In this document: one piece after another, positions 1-9,573 of the stretch | Position numbering within the stretch: position 1 is the stretch's first letter | How the letters are laid out: each line of letters opens with the position of its first letter | Origin: CADEFX01 sp963806735 | Lineage (GTDB): Bacteria; Pseudomonadota; Alphaproteobacteria; Rhizobiales; Hyphomicrobiaceae | Direction: 5' to 3' | DNA length: 64,000 nt | NCBI GenBank assembly: GCA_963806735.1 | Contig: CAWEBE010000043.1 | Span: 124,001 to 188,000, forward strand | The notes under the pieces: model-generated | Database searches by the model: none | What the model saw: the letters and a program-made list of their open reading frames with translations, nothing else | Told to the model about the DNA's origin: nothing | Made by a program: the position numbers and the translations under genes

Positions 1-22
1 GGAAAGAGAAGGCAGGGCGAAA

Positions 23-208
23 GTGGGCCGCCGTGACGTCCTCCGCGCGCTGGGGGCCGGGGCGGGCGCTGCAACTGGCGCAGGATCGCTTGCGACGAGC
101 GCCAGGGCCGATAGCGAGTCCAATGATGAAAAGAGAAAGGCGCGCTACCGGGAAACGGAGCACGTGAAGACTTTCTATAGGGTCAACAGGTATCCGGCCA
201 ATCGCTAA
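23..208 (+). CDS. Small TAT-signal protein of the formate dehydrogenase locus (possibly 5'-partial)
   Basis: A short protein with a twin-arginine motif (GRRDVLRALG) and a Gly/Ala-rich hydrophobic stretch, followed by a charged tail ending in YRVNRYPANR. Small proteins of this make-up commonly precede fdhA in rhizobia and are annotated as formate dehydrogenase region TAT proteins; their exact role is not known to me. The start given is a GTG, but the frame is open to the left edge of the window, so the true start may lie outside. It ends 12 bases before fdhA and is surely co-transcribed with it. Confidence 0.75.
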   Translation: MGRRDVLRALGAGAGAATGAGSLATSARADSESNDEKRKARYRETEHVKTFYRVNRYPANR

Positions 209-220
209 GGGAGGCCAATC

Positions 221-3196
221 GTGCTTATCAGGAAGAGCGAACGTCAAGCACGTCGCGGCGCGCTTGCTGCCGCGCTTGCAAATCAAACGAGTGGTGGTCT
301 CGACCGCCGCGCCTTCCTGCGCCGCTCCGGTCTCGCGGCCGGCGGGCTTGCCGCCCTCGGCGCGCTGCCGCTGGGCGGCGTTCGCAAGGCAGAGGCCGCG
401 AGCGCCGGACCTGCACCGGCCAAAGGGGTTATTCGCCAGAACATCTGCACCCATTGCTCCGTGGGCTGCACAGTGCTGGCCGAGGTCGAGAACGGTGTGT
501 GGGTTGGCCAGGAGCCGGGCTGGGACAGCCCGATCAGCCGCGGCTCGCACTGCGCCAAAGGTGCCGCCACGCGCGAGATCGCGCACGGCGAACGCCGCCT
601 GAAATATCCGCTGAAGCTGGTCGGCGGACAATGGCAGAAGATTTCGTGGGATACGGCGATCAACGAAATTGGCGACAAGCTGCTGGCGATCCGCGAGAAA
701 TCGGGCCCGGATTCCGTCTACTGGCTGGGCTCGGCCAAGTTCACCAACGAATCCGCCTATCTCAATCGCAAGTTCGCCGCGTTCTGGGGCACGAACAACT
801 CCGACCACCAGGCGCGGATCTGTCACTCGACGACCGTCGCTGGCGTAGCCAACACCTGGGGCTACGGCGCGATGACGAACAGCTACAACGACATCCGCAA
901 CACCAAGACGATTTTCTTCCTCGGCGGCAACCCCGCCGAGGCACACCCGGTATCACTGCAGCACATCCTGGAGGGTAAGGAGCTCAATAGGGCCAACTTC
1001 ATTGTTGCCGACCCGCGCCTCACCCGCACCGCTGCGCACGCCACGGAGTACGTGCGGCTGCGCAACGGCACCGACATTCCCGTGATCTGGGGCATGCTGT
1101 GGCACATCTTCAAGAACGGCTGGGAGGACAAGGAGTTCATCAAGCAGCGCGTCTATGGCATGGACGAGATCCGCAAAGAAGTCGAGAAGTGGACACCGGA
1201 GGAGGTTGAGCGCGTCAGCGGCGTACCGGGCACTCAGCTGGAGCGCGTCGCCAAGATGTTCGCGACCGAGCGGCCCTCCTGCCTGATTTGGGCGATGGGC
1301 CAAACCCAGCACACGATGGGCACGGCTACGGTACGTGCGAGCTGCATCCTGCTGCTGGCTACCGGGAATGTCGGCCGTTCCGGCGCCGGAGCCAACATTT
1401 TCCGCGGCCACACCAACGTTCAGGGGGCCACTGATCTTGGCCTCGATATCGTGACCCTGCCGCTCTACTACGGCCTCGCGGAGGGCGCTTGGAAGCATTG
1501 GTGCCGCGTCTGGGAGGTCGACTACGCGTGGATGGAGGCGCGCTTCTCGACATACACAGGGGCCGACGGCAAGCCTGTAAAAATGATGAACACACCCGGC
1601 ATCCCCTCGACCCGGTGGTTCGACGCCACGCTGCTGCCCAAGGATCAAGTGTCTCAGCCGGACAACTTGAAGGCCATGTTTATCATGGGGCACGGCGGCA
1701 ATACCGTCACTCGCATGCCGGAGGCAGCCAAAGGCATCGAGAAGCTGGATCTGCTCGTCGTTGTCGATCCAGTGCCGACGACCTGGGCGGTGCTCTCGGA
1801 GCGCAAGGACGGCACCTATCTGCTGCCGGCGGCGACCAGCTACGAAGTCGCCGGCTCACGCACAGCTTCGAACCGCTCGCTCCAATGGGGCGAGCAGATC
1901 ATCAAGCCGATCTTCGAGGCGAAGGACGACAACGAGATCATGTACCGGCTGGCGGTGAAGCTCGGCTTCGCCGACAAGATGTTCAAGAACATCAAGGTCG
2001 AGAACAACGTGCCGGTGGCTGAGGATCTTCTGCGCGAGATCAACCGCGGCGGCTTCTCAACGGGCTATTGCGGCCAGTCCCCGGAGCGCCTCAAGCTGCA
2101 CATGGCAAACCAGAAGGACTTCGACCTAATTACCCTGAGGGCGAGCGACGGGCCGGCCAAGGGCGACTACTACGGCCTGCCGTGGCCGTGTTGGGGAACA
2201 CCCGAAATGAAGCACCCGGGCACCCCCATCCTTTACAACACCCACCTCAACGTGAGGGACGGCGGCGGCACCTTCCGGGCACGCTTTGGTGTGGAGCGAG
2301 TAATCAAGACCAAGGCAATGGTGGACGGCAAGGAGGTGGAGCAGGAGGTCAGGCACAATCTGCTGGCCGAGGGCTCCTACTCGCTTGGTTCCGAGCTCCA
2401 GGATGGATATCCAGAGTTCACCTATGGAGTGCTCAAGAAGCTCGGCTGGGACGGAGACCTTACCGAGGCGGAGAAGGCCACCATTGAGCGCATCGGAGGC
2501 GCCAATCCCGATACCATATCGTGGGCCACCGACCTGTCGGGCGGCATCCAGCGTGTGTGCCTCAAACACGGTGTGATGCACTACGGTAACGCCAAGGCGC
2601 GGGCCGTGGCGTTCGGACTGCCAGATGCGGTGCCAGTGCACCGCGAGCCGATCTACTCGCCCCGGCCGGAACTCGTGGCGAAATATCCAACCCTACCCAA
2701 CGCGCGCCAGTTCCGCATGCCCAATGTGGGCTTCGATGTGCAGAAGGCGGCGGTGGAGAGGGGGATCGCCAAGGAGTTCCCGCTCATCCTCGCCTCGGGT
2801 CGTCTGGTCGAGTACGAGGGTGGTGGCGAGGAGACCCGCTCAAACAAGTGGCTCGCCGAACTGCAGCAGGACATGTTCATTGAGATCAATCCTGCTGATG
2901 CGGCTGAGCGCGGTATCAAGGATGGCGGATGGGTGTGGGTGTTCGGACCGGCCGACACCCGGCCGAAGGCGAAGATGAAGGCGCTGGTAACGGAGCGCGT
3001 CGGCAAAGGGGTGACCTGGTCGCCATTCCACTTCGCTGGCTGGTTCCAGGGTGTCGATCAGCGCGGCAAGTATCCGAAGGGAGCCGACCCGGTGGTGCTG
3101 GGCGAGAGCGTCAACACCCTCACCACCTACGGCTATGACCCGGTGACTGGCATGCAAGAACCCAAAGCAACTCTCTGCCAGGTCAGAGCGGCGTAA
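221..3196 (+). CDS. fdhA: Formate dehydrogenase, catalytic alpha subunit (Cys-type, TAT exported)
   Basis: Molybdopterin oxidoreductase that oxidises formate to CO2, probably in the periplasm. It is 991 residues, the usual size for rhizobial FdhA. A twin-arginine signal (RRAFLRR, residues 29-35) is followed by the [4Fe-4S] site Cys76, Cys79, Cys83, Cys111 and then the bis-MGD binding domains. The Mo ligand is Cys201 followed by His202 (ICHSTTV), encoded by TGT at 821-823; this is the position of selenocysteine in E. coli FdnG, so this enzyme is the Cys form. The start is GTG with GGGAGG just upstream. It forms an operon with the FeS subunit (12-base gap) and the cytochrome b subunit. Confidence 0.95.
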   Translation: MLIRKSERQARRGALAAALANQTSGGLDRRAFLRRSGLAAGGLAALGALPLGGVRKAEAASAGPAPAKGVIRQNICTHCSVGCTVLAEVENGVWVGQEPGWDSPISRGSHCAKGAATREIAHGERRLKYPLKLVGGQWQKISWDTAINEIGDKLLAIREKSGPDSVYWLGSAKFTNESAYLNRKFAAFWGTNNSDHQARICHSTTVAGVANTWGYGAMTNSYNDIRNTKTIFFLGGNPAEAHPVSLQHILEGKELNRANFIVADPRLTRTAAHATEYVRLRNGTDIPVIWGMLWHIFKNGWEDKEFIKQRVYGMDEIRKEVEKWTPEEVERVSGVPGTQLERVAKMFATERPSCLIWAMGQTQHTMGTATVRASCILLLATGNVGRSGAGANIFRGHTNVQGATDLGLDIVTLPLYYGLAEGAWKHWCRVWEVDYAWMEARFSTYTGADGKPVKMMNTPGIPSTRWFDATLLPKDQVSQPDNLKAMFIMGHGGNTVTRMPEAAKGIEKLDLLVVVDPVPTTWAVLSERKDGTYLLPAATSYEVAGSRTASNRSLQWGEQIIKPIFEAKDDNEIMYRLAVKLGFADKMFKNIKVENNVPVAEDLLREINRGGFSTGYCGQSPERLKLHMANQKDFDLITLRASDGPAKGDYYGLPWPCWGTPEMKHPGTPILYNTHLNVRDGGGTFRARFGVERVIKTKAMVDGKEVEQEVRHNLLAEGSYSLGSELQDGYPEFTYGVLKKLGWDGDLTEAEKATIERIGGANPDTISWATDLSGGIQRVCLKHGVMHYGNAKARAVAFGLPDAVPVHREPIYSPRPELVAKYPTLPNARQFRMPNVGFDVQKAAVERGIAKEFPLILASGRLVEYEGGGEETRSNKWLAELQQDMFIEINPADAAERGIKDGGWVWVFGPADTRPKAKMKALVTERVGKGVTWSPFHFAGWFQGVDQRGKYPKGADPVVLGESVNTLTTYGYDPVTGMQEPKATLCQVRAA

Positions 3197-3208
3197 GGAG
3201 GAACGGCC

Positions 3209-3829
3209 ATGGCTCGAATGAAGTTTCTCTGCGACGCCGACCGCTGCATCGAGTGCAATGCGTGCGTCACCGCCTGCAAGAACGAGCACGACGTGCCGTG
3301 GGGCATCAACCGCCGGCGCGTCGTTACGATCAATGATGGCAAGCCGGGCGAGCGGTCGGTCTCCATGGCTTGTATGCATTGCACCGATGCGCCGTGCGCC
3401 GCCGTCTGCCCCGTGGACTGCTTCTATACGACAGCGGACGGTGTGGTGCTGCACTCCAAGGATCTATGTATTGGGTGCGGTTACTGCTTCTACGCCTGTC
3501 CGTTTGGCGCACCGCAGTATCCGCGGGTCGGCAACTTCGGCAGCCGCGGCAAGATGGACAAGTGCACCTACTGTGCCGGCGGTCCAGAGGCTGATAGCAC
3601 AGCGGCGGAGTACGGCAGCCGCGAGAACGGACAGTTCATCGGTTACGGCTCCAATCGGCTTGCGGAGGGCAAACTGCCGCTGTGCGCCGAGATGTGCTCC
3701 ACCAAGTCGTTGCTAGCCGGCGACGGCGAGATCATCGCTCAGATCTACAAAGAGCGCGTGGTCAGGCGTGGATATACGTCTGGTGCGTGGGGCTGGCAGA
3801 CGGCTTATCGCGAGACGATCGCATCCTGA
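3209..3829 (+). CDS. fdhB: Formate dehydrogenase, iron-sulfur beta subunit
   Basis: A 206-residue electron-transfer subunit carrying four [4Fe-4S] clusters. The cysteine groups are visible in order: CIECNACVTAC near residue 14, CMHCTDAPCAAVCPVDC near 55, CIGCGYCFYACP near 90, and the split pair CTYC (about 117) with CAEMC (about 158). It passes electrons from FdhA to the membrane cytochrome b. No signal peptide is present, as expected for a partner exported together with the TAT-bearing alpha subunit. AGGAGG lies just before the ATG. Confidence 0.95.
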   Translation: MARMKFLCDADRCIECNACVTACKNEHDVPWGINRRRVVTINDGKPGERSVSMACMHCTDAPCAAVCPVDCFYTTADGVVLHSKDLCIGCGYCFYACPFGAPQYPRVGNFGSRGKMDKCTYCAGGPEADSTAAEYGSRENGQFIGYGSNRLAEGKLPLCAEMCSTKSLLAGDGEIIAQIYKERVVRRGYTSGAWGWQTAYRETIAS

Positions 3830-3910
3830 AGCACAATCTGCGAGGCGGCGGCATGTAACCGGCCTCGATCGCCGCCAACGAGCGGGTAGCAGACAAAGGG
3901 AGGAGATGGA

Positions 3911-4915
3911 ATGGTGAGGATGCGCGCCCCGGTTCGATTGTTGTTGGCCGCTTCCATGCTGTTGATGGTAGTGGGGCTTCCTACGGCGCCGGCGCAAGCG
4001 CAGCAGCCGAGCTCTGTCAATCCGCAGGCTGAGTCGGTGAAGGAGCAGCAGCTGTTGAAGGAGCTAAGCAAAATCCAGGGCCGCGGCACGCTTCCGGACG
4101 CCCGATCGCAGGTGATCGAGCAACCCGCGGGCCGCGACTGGCGCCAGTTCCACCAGGTGACGCTGCGCTGGATCGCAGCCATCGCCATCCTCGGGATGCT
4201 GGTGGTGCTCGTCCTGTTCTATCTCATTCGCGGCATGGTGAAGATCGAGGCCGGCCGGTCCGGTCGCACACTGGTGCGGTTCAGCGCCTTTGAGCGCTTC
4301 GTGCACTGGATGACCGCGAGCTGCTTCATTGTGCTCGCGTTGTCCGGTCTCAACATCACCTTCGGCAAGGAACTGTTGACGCCGCTGATTGGACCGGATG
4401 CGTTTGCGAGCTGGTCGCAGTGGGCGAAGTACGCTCACAACTATCTGAGCTTCCCCTTCACGCTCGGCGTGGTGTTGATGTTTCTGATGTGGGTAGCCTG
4501 GAATTTTCCGTCCGGCGTCGACGTCAGATGGATTCGCGAAGGTGGAGGCATCGTCGGCAGCAATCATCCGCCGGCGCGACGCTTCAATGCGGGCCAGAAA
4601 TTAATCTATTGGGTGGTCGTTTTGGGCGGCGGCGCAGCGGCTATCACCGGCTATCTTCTGATGTTTCCGTTTTATGCGACCGACGTCTCTGGCATGCAGC
4701 TGGCTCAGATGGTGCACGGCGTTGTTGGCGTCCTGTTCATCGCCATTATGCTAGCTCATATCTATATTGGGACCATCGGCATGCAGGGCGCTTTCGAGGC
4801 CATGGGCCGTGGCGAGGTCGATGTCAATTGGGCCCGCCAACACCATAGTCTCTGGCTCGACAAGGAAACGGAAAAGGGCCACGTCAGAAGTGGTGGCGTA
4901 GCTCCGGCTGAATGA
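3911..4915 (+). CDS. fdhC: Formate dehydrogenase, cytochrome b556 gamma subunit
   Basis: A 334-residue membrane protein. The N-terminus is a signal peptide ending near APAQAQ (about residue 27), then a Gln/Glu-rich soluble stretch, one membrane segment (about residues 82-105) and the cytochrome b core with three or four more segments. The conserved start of the core, FERFVHWMTASCF, contains a likely heme-ligand His; another His is in the MVHGVVG region. It anchors FdhAB and reduces quinone. It is the last gene of the operon, with GGGAGGAG before the ATG and an 81-base gap after fdhB. Confidence 0.93.
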   Translation: MVRMRAPVRLLLAASMLLMVVGLPTAPAQAQQPSSVNPQAESVKEQQLLKELSKIQGRGTLPDARSQVIEQPAGRDWRQFHQVTLRWIAAIAILGMLVVLVLFYLIRGMVKIEAGRSGRTLVRFSAFERFVHWMTASCFIVLALSGLNITFGKELLTPLIGPDAFASWSQWAKYAHNYLSFPFTLGVVLMFLMWVAWNFPSGVDVRWIREGGGIVGSNHPPARRFNAGQKLIYWVVVLGGGAAAITGYLLMFPFYATDVSGMQLAQMVHGVVGVLFIAIMLAHIYIGTIGMQGAFEAMGRGEVDVNWARQHHSLWLDKETEKGHVRSGGVAPAE

Positions 4916-5115
4916 GCATATCAGCGGTTGATTAGATTTGGCGCGCGGTGGGTACTTCTCCGAGCGCGCTCACACTTGCGCGCGCCTGCACGTAGCTCGC
5001 GATCCTCACGTCGATGCGAAGAAGGAACGTTGCGGCTTCGCTTGCGTTCCACCTTCACAGACTGGCGGCGACGTCCCGTTCCGGCGGCTGCGCCCTGGAT
5101 CGAAAGGCGGCTACC

Positions 5116-5712
5116 ATGCAAAAGCTGTTGCTTTCTATCTCGCTTTCGGTCGCTCTTGCCGGGAGTGCCAATTCGGCACTTGCCCAGGACAAAGTCGACG
5201 GTCAGGCGACCAAGGAGATCCAAAAGCAGGATACAGTACCCCCGGCAACGGGTAGCAATTTGCCCGAGCAAGCCGGCACGACCGAGCCAAGCTCCAAGGT
5301 TCCGAATACCAATCCGGATCCGAACGTGCTCGTTAACGGCGTGCTGTCAGTGCCGGGGGCCATAACCGATGTCGATACGGCGCCTGCCAAGTTCTCCGCC
5401 CGCACCGCCGCCGATGACCAGCTGCCCATTGCCGGCTACAGGCTCAAGCATTTGACCAGCGATCAGCGGAACGAGATTGTCCGGGGGCTCGAATCGCAGC
5501 GGGGCGGACCGTCGCCGTCGGGGGACGAGAACGATGCTTACGCGGTCGTCGGCGCTGAGATTCCCTCGGTGGTGGCTCTGACGGGTTTGACGGCCATGCC
5601 GGCAACCCTGACAGCGAAATTCCCCGGTCTGAGGGGGACCGCTTTCATGCGCACCGCGGGAAAGGTGCTGGTTGTCGATCTGGACAACAGCGTTGTGGTT
5701 GGCATCCTGTAA
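5116..5712 (+). CDS. Exported hypothetical protein with a possible DUF1236-like end
   Basis: A 198-residue protein starting with a clear Sec signal peptide (MQKLLLSISLSVALAGSANSALAQ). The middle is rich in Pro, Thr, Gln and Asp and looks disordered. The C-terminal part ends with the pattern GKVLVVDLDNSVVVGIL, which resembles the last strand of DUF1236 domains of rhizobial exported proteins; I regard that only as a resemblance. The ATG at 5116 is preferred over an upstream in-frame ATG because the signal peptide begins there. It lies 200 bases after the fdh operon and is probably a separate unit. Confidence 0.7.
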   Translation: MQKLLLSISLSVALAGSANSALAQDKVDGQATKEIQKQDTVPPATGSNLPEQAGTTEPSSKVPNTNPDPNVLVNGVLSVPGAITDVDTAPAKFSARTAADDQLPIAGYRLKHLTSDQRNEIVRGLESQRGGPSPSGDENDAYAVVGAEIPSVVALTGLTAMPATLTAKFPGLRGTAFMRTAGKVLVVDLDNSVVVGIL

Positions 5713-5921
5713 TGTTCGCGAACCATTGGGCGTTGTTGTCACTCAATTCACGGTGCGCCTCGGGCCGTCCGGCCTGAGCCTGCTCATGCCAGCCCGCGCC
5801 AGACTACAGAGCGTCAATGTCGTCTTAGAATAGTTTCCGCAGCGCCGGAACCAAGGCCACGTCCCTCTCGCTTCCCGACCAGTGATCATGGTAGGATTGA
5901 TGGTCTGCATTTGGGAGAATA

Positions 5922-6056
5922 ATGGCTATGCGGGCTTTTCTAGTCGCTTGCATTGCGGCGGTCCTAATCGCTGCTGGGGCGGCGGCTGTACTCACGAGCA
6001 GCTACGTGCCCAATTCAGCAGCAAACATTTTCTCGACCGAGAGTGTTCGCCTGTAG
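5922..6056 (+). CDS. Small single-span membrane or exported protein, 44 aa
   Basis: A 44-codon gene that automatic calls easily miss. It begins MAMRAFLVACIAAVLIAAG, a textbook hydrophobic signal or anchor, and ends STESVRL. GGGAG lies five to eight bases before the ATG. Short proteins with this hydrophobic start and an ending close to STESVRL recur in Bradyrhizobium-type genomes; the function is unknown. The longer overlapping frame over the same bases has no such features. Confidence 0.6.
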   Translation: MAMRAFLVACIAAVLIAAGAAAVLTSSYVPNSAANIFSTESVRL

Positions 6057-6531
6057 GAGCGCACGACCAGCTCTCAGCGCAGCCGTTCGGCATAGTGCGC
6101 GTTTCAAACCACCGAGGTTTGCGCGCAATCGGCATTCTGTGCGTGAAAGCCTTGTAGCTTAACGGTGAGTTAGGGCAGTAGTTTAGTGGCGTGAACCCTT
6201 GTTCCGTGCCTCGAGGACCTCGATCGCCAGCGCCACGAGCTCGCGGATGAGGTTGCTTTCTTGGGTACTTGGCGCGCGGCTTGTATCGCTTCGATTTTAC
6301 GCCACAAGTCCGGCGGGCCTATCAATGCAAAACAATCGACCGTTAACTGGGCCAGTGGGGAGGCTGTTAGTTTTCTCTCCGGTTGGCAAATCTCGCTTGT
6401 GCGAATATGCGAGCATACTCTCGATTGGGTAGATCACTAGTGCCAAAGAGCGTTACGGAGTCGACAGGGCCCAATTGCAGGGTTCTGCGCCAGTGATACG
6501 TTAGGACTGGAAGCAGCACTTGGAGGACATG
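6057..6531. other. Non-coding stretch, no convincing gene
   Basis: About 475 bases. The open frames here have no recognisable start context or protein-like composition. I see no RNA gene. Confidence 0.4.
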
Positions 6532-6720
6532 ATGGAAGACGACAAATTCAACATGTCGCTGAGAAAGTTCCTCAAGCATGTGGGCGTGACATCGCAGCAG
6601 CAGATTGAAGGCCTAGTGCGAGAAAAGGCCCTTACAGGAACACTCAAAGTCAGAATGGTTCTAACTGCAGAAGGGACGGAGCTCAATCACACCGTGGAGG
6701 GTGAAATACATCTTAGCTAG
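6532..6720 (+). CDS. DUF6494 family protein
   Basis: A 62-residue protein whose N-terminal block, DDKFNMSLRKFLKHVGVTSQ, matches the small alphaproteobacterial DUF6494 family. The C-terminal half has two predicted beta strands (TGTLKVRMVLTA). Function is unknown. Among the possible starts (TTG 6520, ATG 6529, ATG 6532) the last is chosen because GGAGG at 6522-6526 is five bases upstream of it. Confidence 0.75.
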   Translation: MEDDKFNMSLRKFLKHVGVTSQQQIEGLVREKALTGTLKVRMVLTAEGTELNHTVEGEIHLS

Positions 6721-6897
6721 AGAATGCTTATTTTACGGGATACAAACTCCATGCGTGCTTGTTCCCCTAGACGATGAAATCCGGAGGACTACTTCTTAAC
6801 CCGCTTGCGGCGCGCAAGTTGGACGGGATCGACGATATCACCCGTGAGGTCCGGACTCTTGCCCCGCAACTGGCTCGGTGATAGAGGCCGCGGATCG

Positions 6898-7536
6898 ATG
6901 GCAGAAGGCAACCTTGCGACCGGTGTCGTTCTTGCCGGCGGGCTGTCGCGCCGCATGGGCGGTGGCGACAAGGGGCTGCTCGACATCGGTGGCGAAACCA
7001 TGCTCGGCCGCGTTGTCGGTCGGTTGCGGCCCCAGGTCGGCCGGCTGATCCTCAATGCCAACGGTGATGCGGGGCGTTTCGCGTCGTTGGGCCTGCCGGT
7101 GGTAGGGGACACCATAGTCGGCTACGCGGGGCCCCTGGCCGGCATCCTCGCCGGCATGCGCTGGTCGCTGCTGCATGCGCCGGATGTTCGCCACATGGTC
7201 ACCGTTTCCAGCGACGTTCCTTTCTTTCCGACCGATCTGGTCATCCGGCTCGCGGGAGCCATCGTGGATCGTCCTGCCACCATCGCGCTCGCCCAGTCGC
7301 AAGGCGAGCTGCACCCGATCATTGGTCTTTGGCCGGTTGCGCTCGCGGACGACCTGGAGAGGCAACTTGAAACCGGTGTGCGCAAAATCCTGCAATGGAC
7401 CGATCGACATGACACCATGGCTGTGGCCTTCGAGCCTGTGAAGATCGGCGGTCGAATCGTCGATCCCTTTTTCAACGCCAATACACCCGAGGATGTCGAG
7501 ATCGTGCGCGCGGTGCTGGGCGCAACCTCCACATGA
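6898..7536 (+). CDS. mobA: Molybdenum cofactor guanylyltransferase MobA
   Basis: Transfers GMP from GTP to molybdopterin to make MGD, the cofactor form used by both FdhA and NapA in this window. The 212-residue protein has the nucleotide-binding signature LAGGLSRRMGGGDKGLL (residues 12-28), the NANGD motif and the catalytic-site region SSDVPFFP. A longer in-frame extension upstream exists, but the ATG at 6898 fits the family start. Its place between fdh and nap supports a role in serving these two enzymes. No other cofactor genes are in the window. Confidence 0.9.
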   Translation: MAEGNLATGVVLAGGLSRRMGGGDKGLLDIGGETMLGRVVGRLRPQVGRLILNANGDAGRFASLGLPVVGDTIVGYAGPLAGILAGMRWSLLHAPDVRHMVTVSSDVPFFPTDLVIRLAGAIVDRPATIALAQSQGELHPIIGLWPVALADDLERQLETGVRKILQWTDRHDTMAVAFEPVKIGGRIVDPFFNANTPEDVEIVRAVLGATST

Positions 7537-7623
7537 AATGGAGGCAAGTCGGGTCTCAGCAGCGGCCTTATTTGAGACGGGCAATCTTCCCCATACATCG
7601 CTTCTGATCAACGGCTGACTTAT

Positions 7624-7935
7624 TCAACTCCCGCCCCCGATGCCGGAACGCGTAGAGAGAGGCTCATAGACCAAACTTCTACGCAACGAACGCGCCACCT
7701 CAAGCACCTTCTCTGCATCCCGCGCCACCCTCATCATGCCTGGTCGAACAGCGGACCCTAGGCGCGTGACGGCAATGTTTGGTCGGCGCGTGAATAGGTC
7801 ACCGCCCAACTCCTCTTCAAGAGCTTTTATTCCATTTGTAAGTGAAGGTTGAGAGACACCGCACCTTTTGGCCGCTCGCGTGAAGCTTAGCTCCTCGCAC
7901 AGCGCCAAAAAATATCTTATTTGATGCATCTCCAT
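7624..7935 (-). CDS. LysR-type regulator, DNA-binding domain only
   Basis: 103 residues covering only the winged HTH of a LysR regulator: MEMHQIRYFLALCEELSFTR, then GVSQPSLTNGIKALEEELGG and LFTRR. The effector-binding domain (about 200 residues) is missing; the frame ends in a low-complexity tail and mobA occupies the next sequence. It is therefore either a truncated relic or a free-standing HTH protein. The gene is convergent with mobA. Confidence 0.6.
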   Translation of the reverse strand: MEMHQIRYFLALCEELSFTRAAKRCGVSQPSLTNGIKALEEELGGDLFTRRPNIAVTRLGSAVRPGMMRVARDAEKVLEVARSLRRSLVYEPLSTRSGIGGGS

Positions 7936-8023
7936 CGCCTACCCAATGACCCGCTTCAGATAGGTATCTGATCGCGGGCTTTGCTCCGCTTGGTTGTCGT
8001 AGCTCCTAAATAGTTGTTCGCCG

Positions 8024-8206
8024 TCAATGAGCGTCGTATTCCTCCTTTGGAAGATTGCCCGCATTCTTCATCATGTGCATCACGTCGATTGAAGACGAAG
8101 CTGGTGCCGACTGGTCCAATATTGGAGATCTCGCAGTTAGGACATGCGCGGTCCAGACTGCTGTCAGAATAGTCGCTGCGATAGTGGCGGTAAGAGCTGT
8201 ACGCAT
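8024..8206 (-). CDS. Small exported protein, 60 aa
   Basis: Starts MRTALTATIAATILTAVWTA, a signal peptide or anchor, and ends with the charged segment IDVMHMMKNAGNLPKEEYDA. GGGAGAG stands six bases before the ATG. I recognise the general pattern (hydrophobic start, SIDVM..MM...NLP..YDAH ending) from small unnamed rhizobial proteins; the function is unknown. The frame is open further upstream, but the internal ATG at 8206 has the ribosome site and the signal peptide. Confidence 0.65.
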   Translation of the reverse strand: MRTALTATIAATILTAVWTAHVLTARSPILDQSAPASSSIDVMHMMKNAGNLPKEEYDAH

Positions 8207-9573
8207 CTGTTCTCTCCCTGCTCGGGTTGAAACCTGCATTCCTAGCTGGACGTAAAACCCACCATCGCTGGAATGCGAAGGCGCCGCTGTTACGGGCGTT
8301 ACAGGTTTTGGTGGGAGCCAACGTGAGTTCCGCACGTATCAAAGACGCTTTTGACGCCCATAATCCATGCGCGCCGTCAGCCACTCGTGAACTCATCGTG
8401 AAAGCTTTTGCACCCTGCCTGGGTCCTGGGTCGGGCCGCCCGCAAATTGTTGGCCGGGCTTTGTCGCCGATGATCTCGCGCGGTACTGCCGTATCTGCTC
8501 ATTTCTTGCCCACTAGTTTCTGGACACCGTAGAAAGTGCTTGCGCACTTGTTTCTTCCACGTGGTAGGAGCCGCTCCCTGAATTACTCTAGCCTGTTGGA
8601 GGTAATAAGCAGGCTCCCCGTTCAGCCGCTATTTGAGCGTGAGGACTGCACAATTGACCAAAAAGCCCCGAACAACTGTTTGCGTGCGGCCGTCGCGCGC
8701 CCAACCGCTCTTGCAGGTCTCGGTGCGCTCGAAAGCGCCGGATCTATGGACTGCTACTGGGCTAACCGAAATTCGGTGGACGTCCCCAGGGACAGCAGCC
8801 GAATTCGAGTGTCCAACAGCAAGTTTGAACCCGTTGCATGGCCCTTGGCATCAACGACTCTCGTCAGCGAACTGTTATTCCCGCCAACGGCAGTGATTTT
8901 GGGGAATTTTTTTGATCTCAATCGGGAATAAGTTGTCACGCTACGGGGTCGAGGTGTTGAATAAGATTATTGCTGCTCGCGAGGGCGAGGGATGGTCCCA
9001 AGGATTCTGCAAGCGGAAGACTCCGCTACGTCGAGCGTCGAGCGTCGAGCTCGACACCGACACGCAGCCATTCGGGAAACGATAGACGATCCCTGGGGGA
9101 TGCCATTCTCCACAAGAATATACCGGATCTTTCGGGTGTGGCTGAACGTACGAAATTGAATTGGTGTGCCAGTCCTTACCCATTAAATATATCCCGTATG
9201 ATAAGGCAGCGGCGCGGGCGGCTCACGCGTCCCATGCGTCAAAAGATTCGCGTACACGTTTGAGTTTGCACGGGCAGATTTGAGGCCTTGAGGCCCTGGG
9301 GGCGATGTAAACCACCCCTTGCGCTGGCCACGCTGCAGGTCGCGCATTGTTGCCACAAAACTCTCGGGTTTACCCTGATGCCAGCTGCTCGCTACGACTG
9401 CCAAGTTCGAGCATCGGCGCAGATGTCCAACAAGCCCACGTCGGCATCGCCGATGCTGGGATGTTAAGCCGATCCATGGGTGCTAAAATGGGCCTCAGCC
9501 CGGAAACCATGATCAGGAGTGCCAAGCTGAGATGAGCCATGTGCTGCCACACAGAATCGCTAGAGCGGGGCAT
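8207..9573. other. Long non-coding stretch before the nap operon
   Basis: About 1.37 kb without a supported gene. Several frames of 60-130 codons exist on both strands but none has a recognisable domain, start context or protein-like composition. A three-unit tandem of GTCGAGC sits at 9030-9050. The nap promoter should be in the last few hundred bases; the only FNR/FixK-like sequence I found (TTG-N6-CAA at 9347-9358) is weak. Confidence 0.5.

Noticed and set aside
221..3196. Selenocysteine in the formate dehydrogenase
   Set aside because: The position equivalent to Sec is TGT (Cys201) at 821-823 and there is no in-frame TGA.
8536..8931. 131-codon open frame on the plus strand
   Set aside because: No recognisable domain, poor start context and composition like random GC-rich DNA.
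9030..9050. Tandem repeat of GTCGAGC
   Set aside because: Only three units, no gene context and no sign of an array or iteron set.
9347..9358. FNR/FixK box upstream of nap
   Set aside because: TTG-N6-CAA is present but the inner positions do not match the TTGAT....ATCAA consensus and it is over 200 bases from napE.
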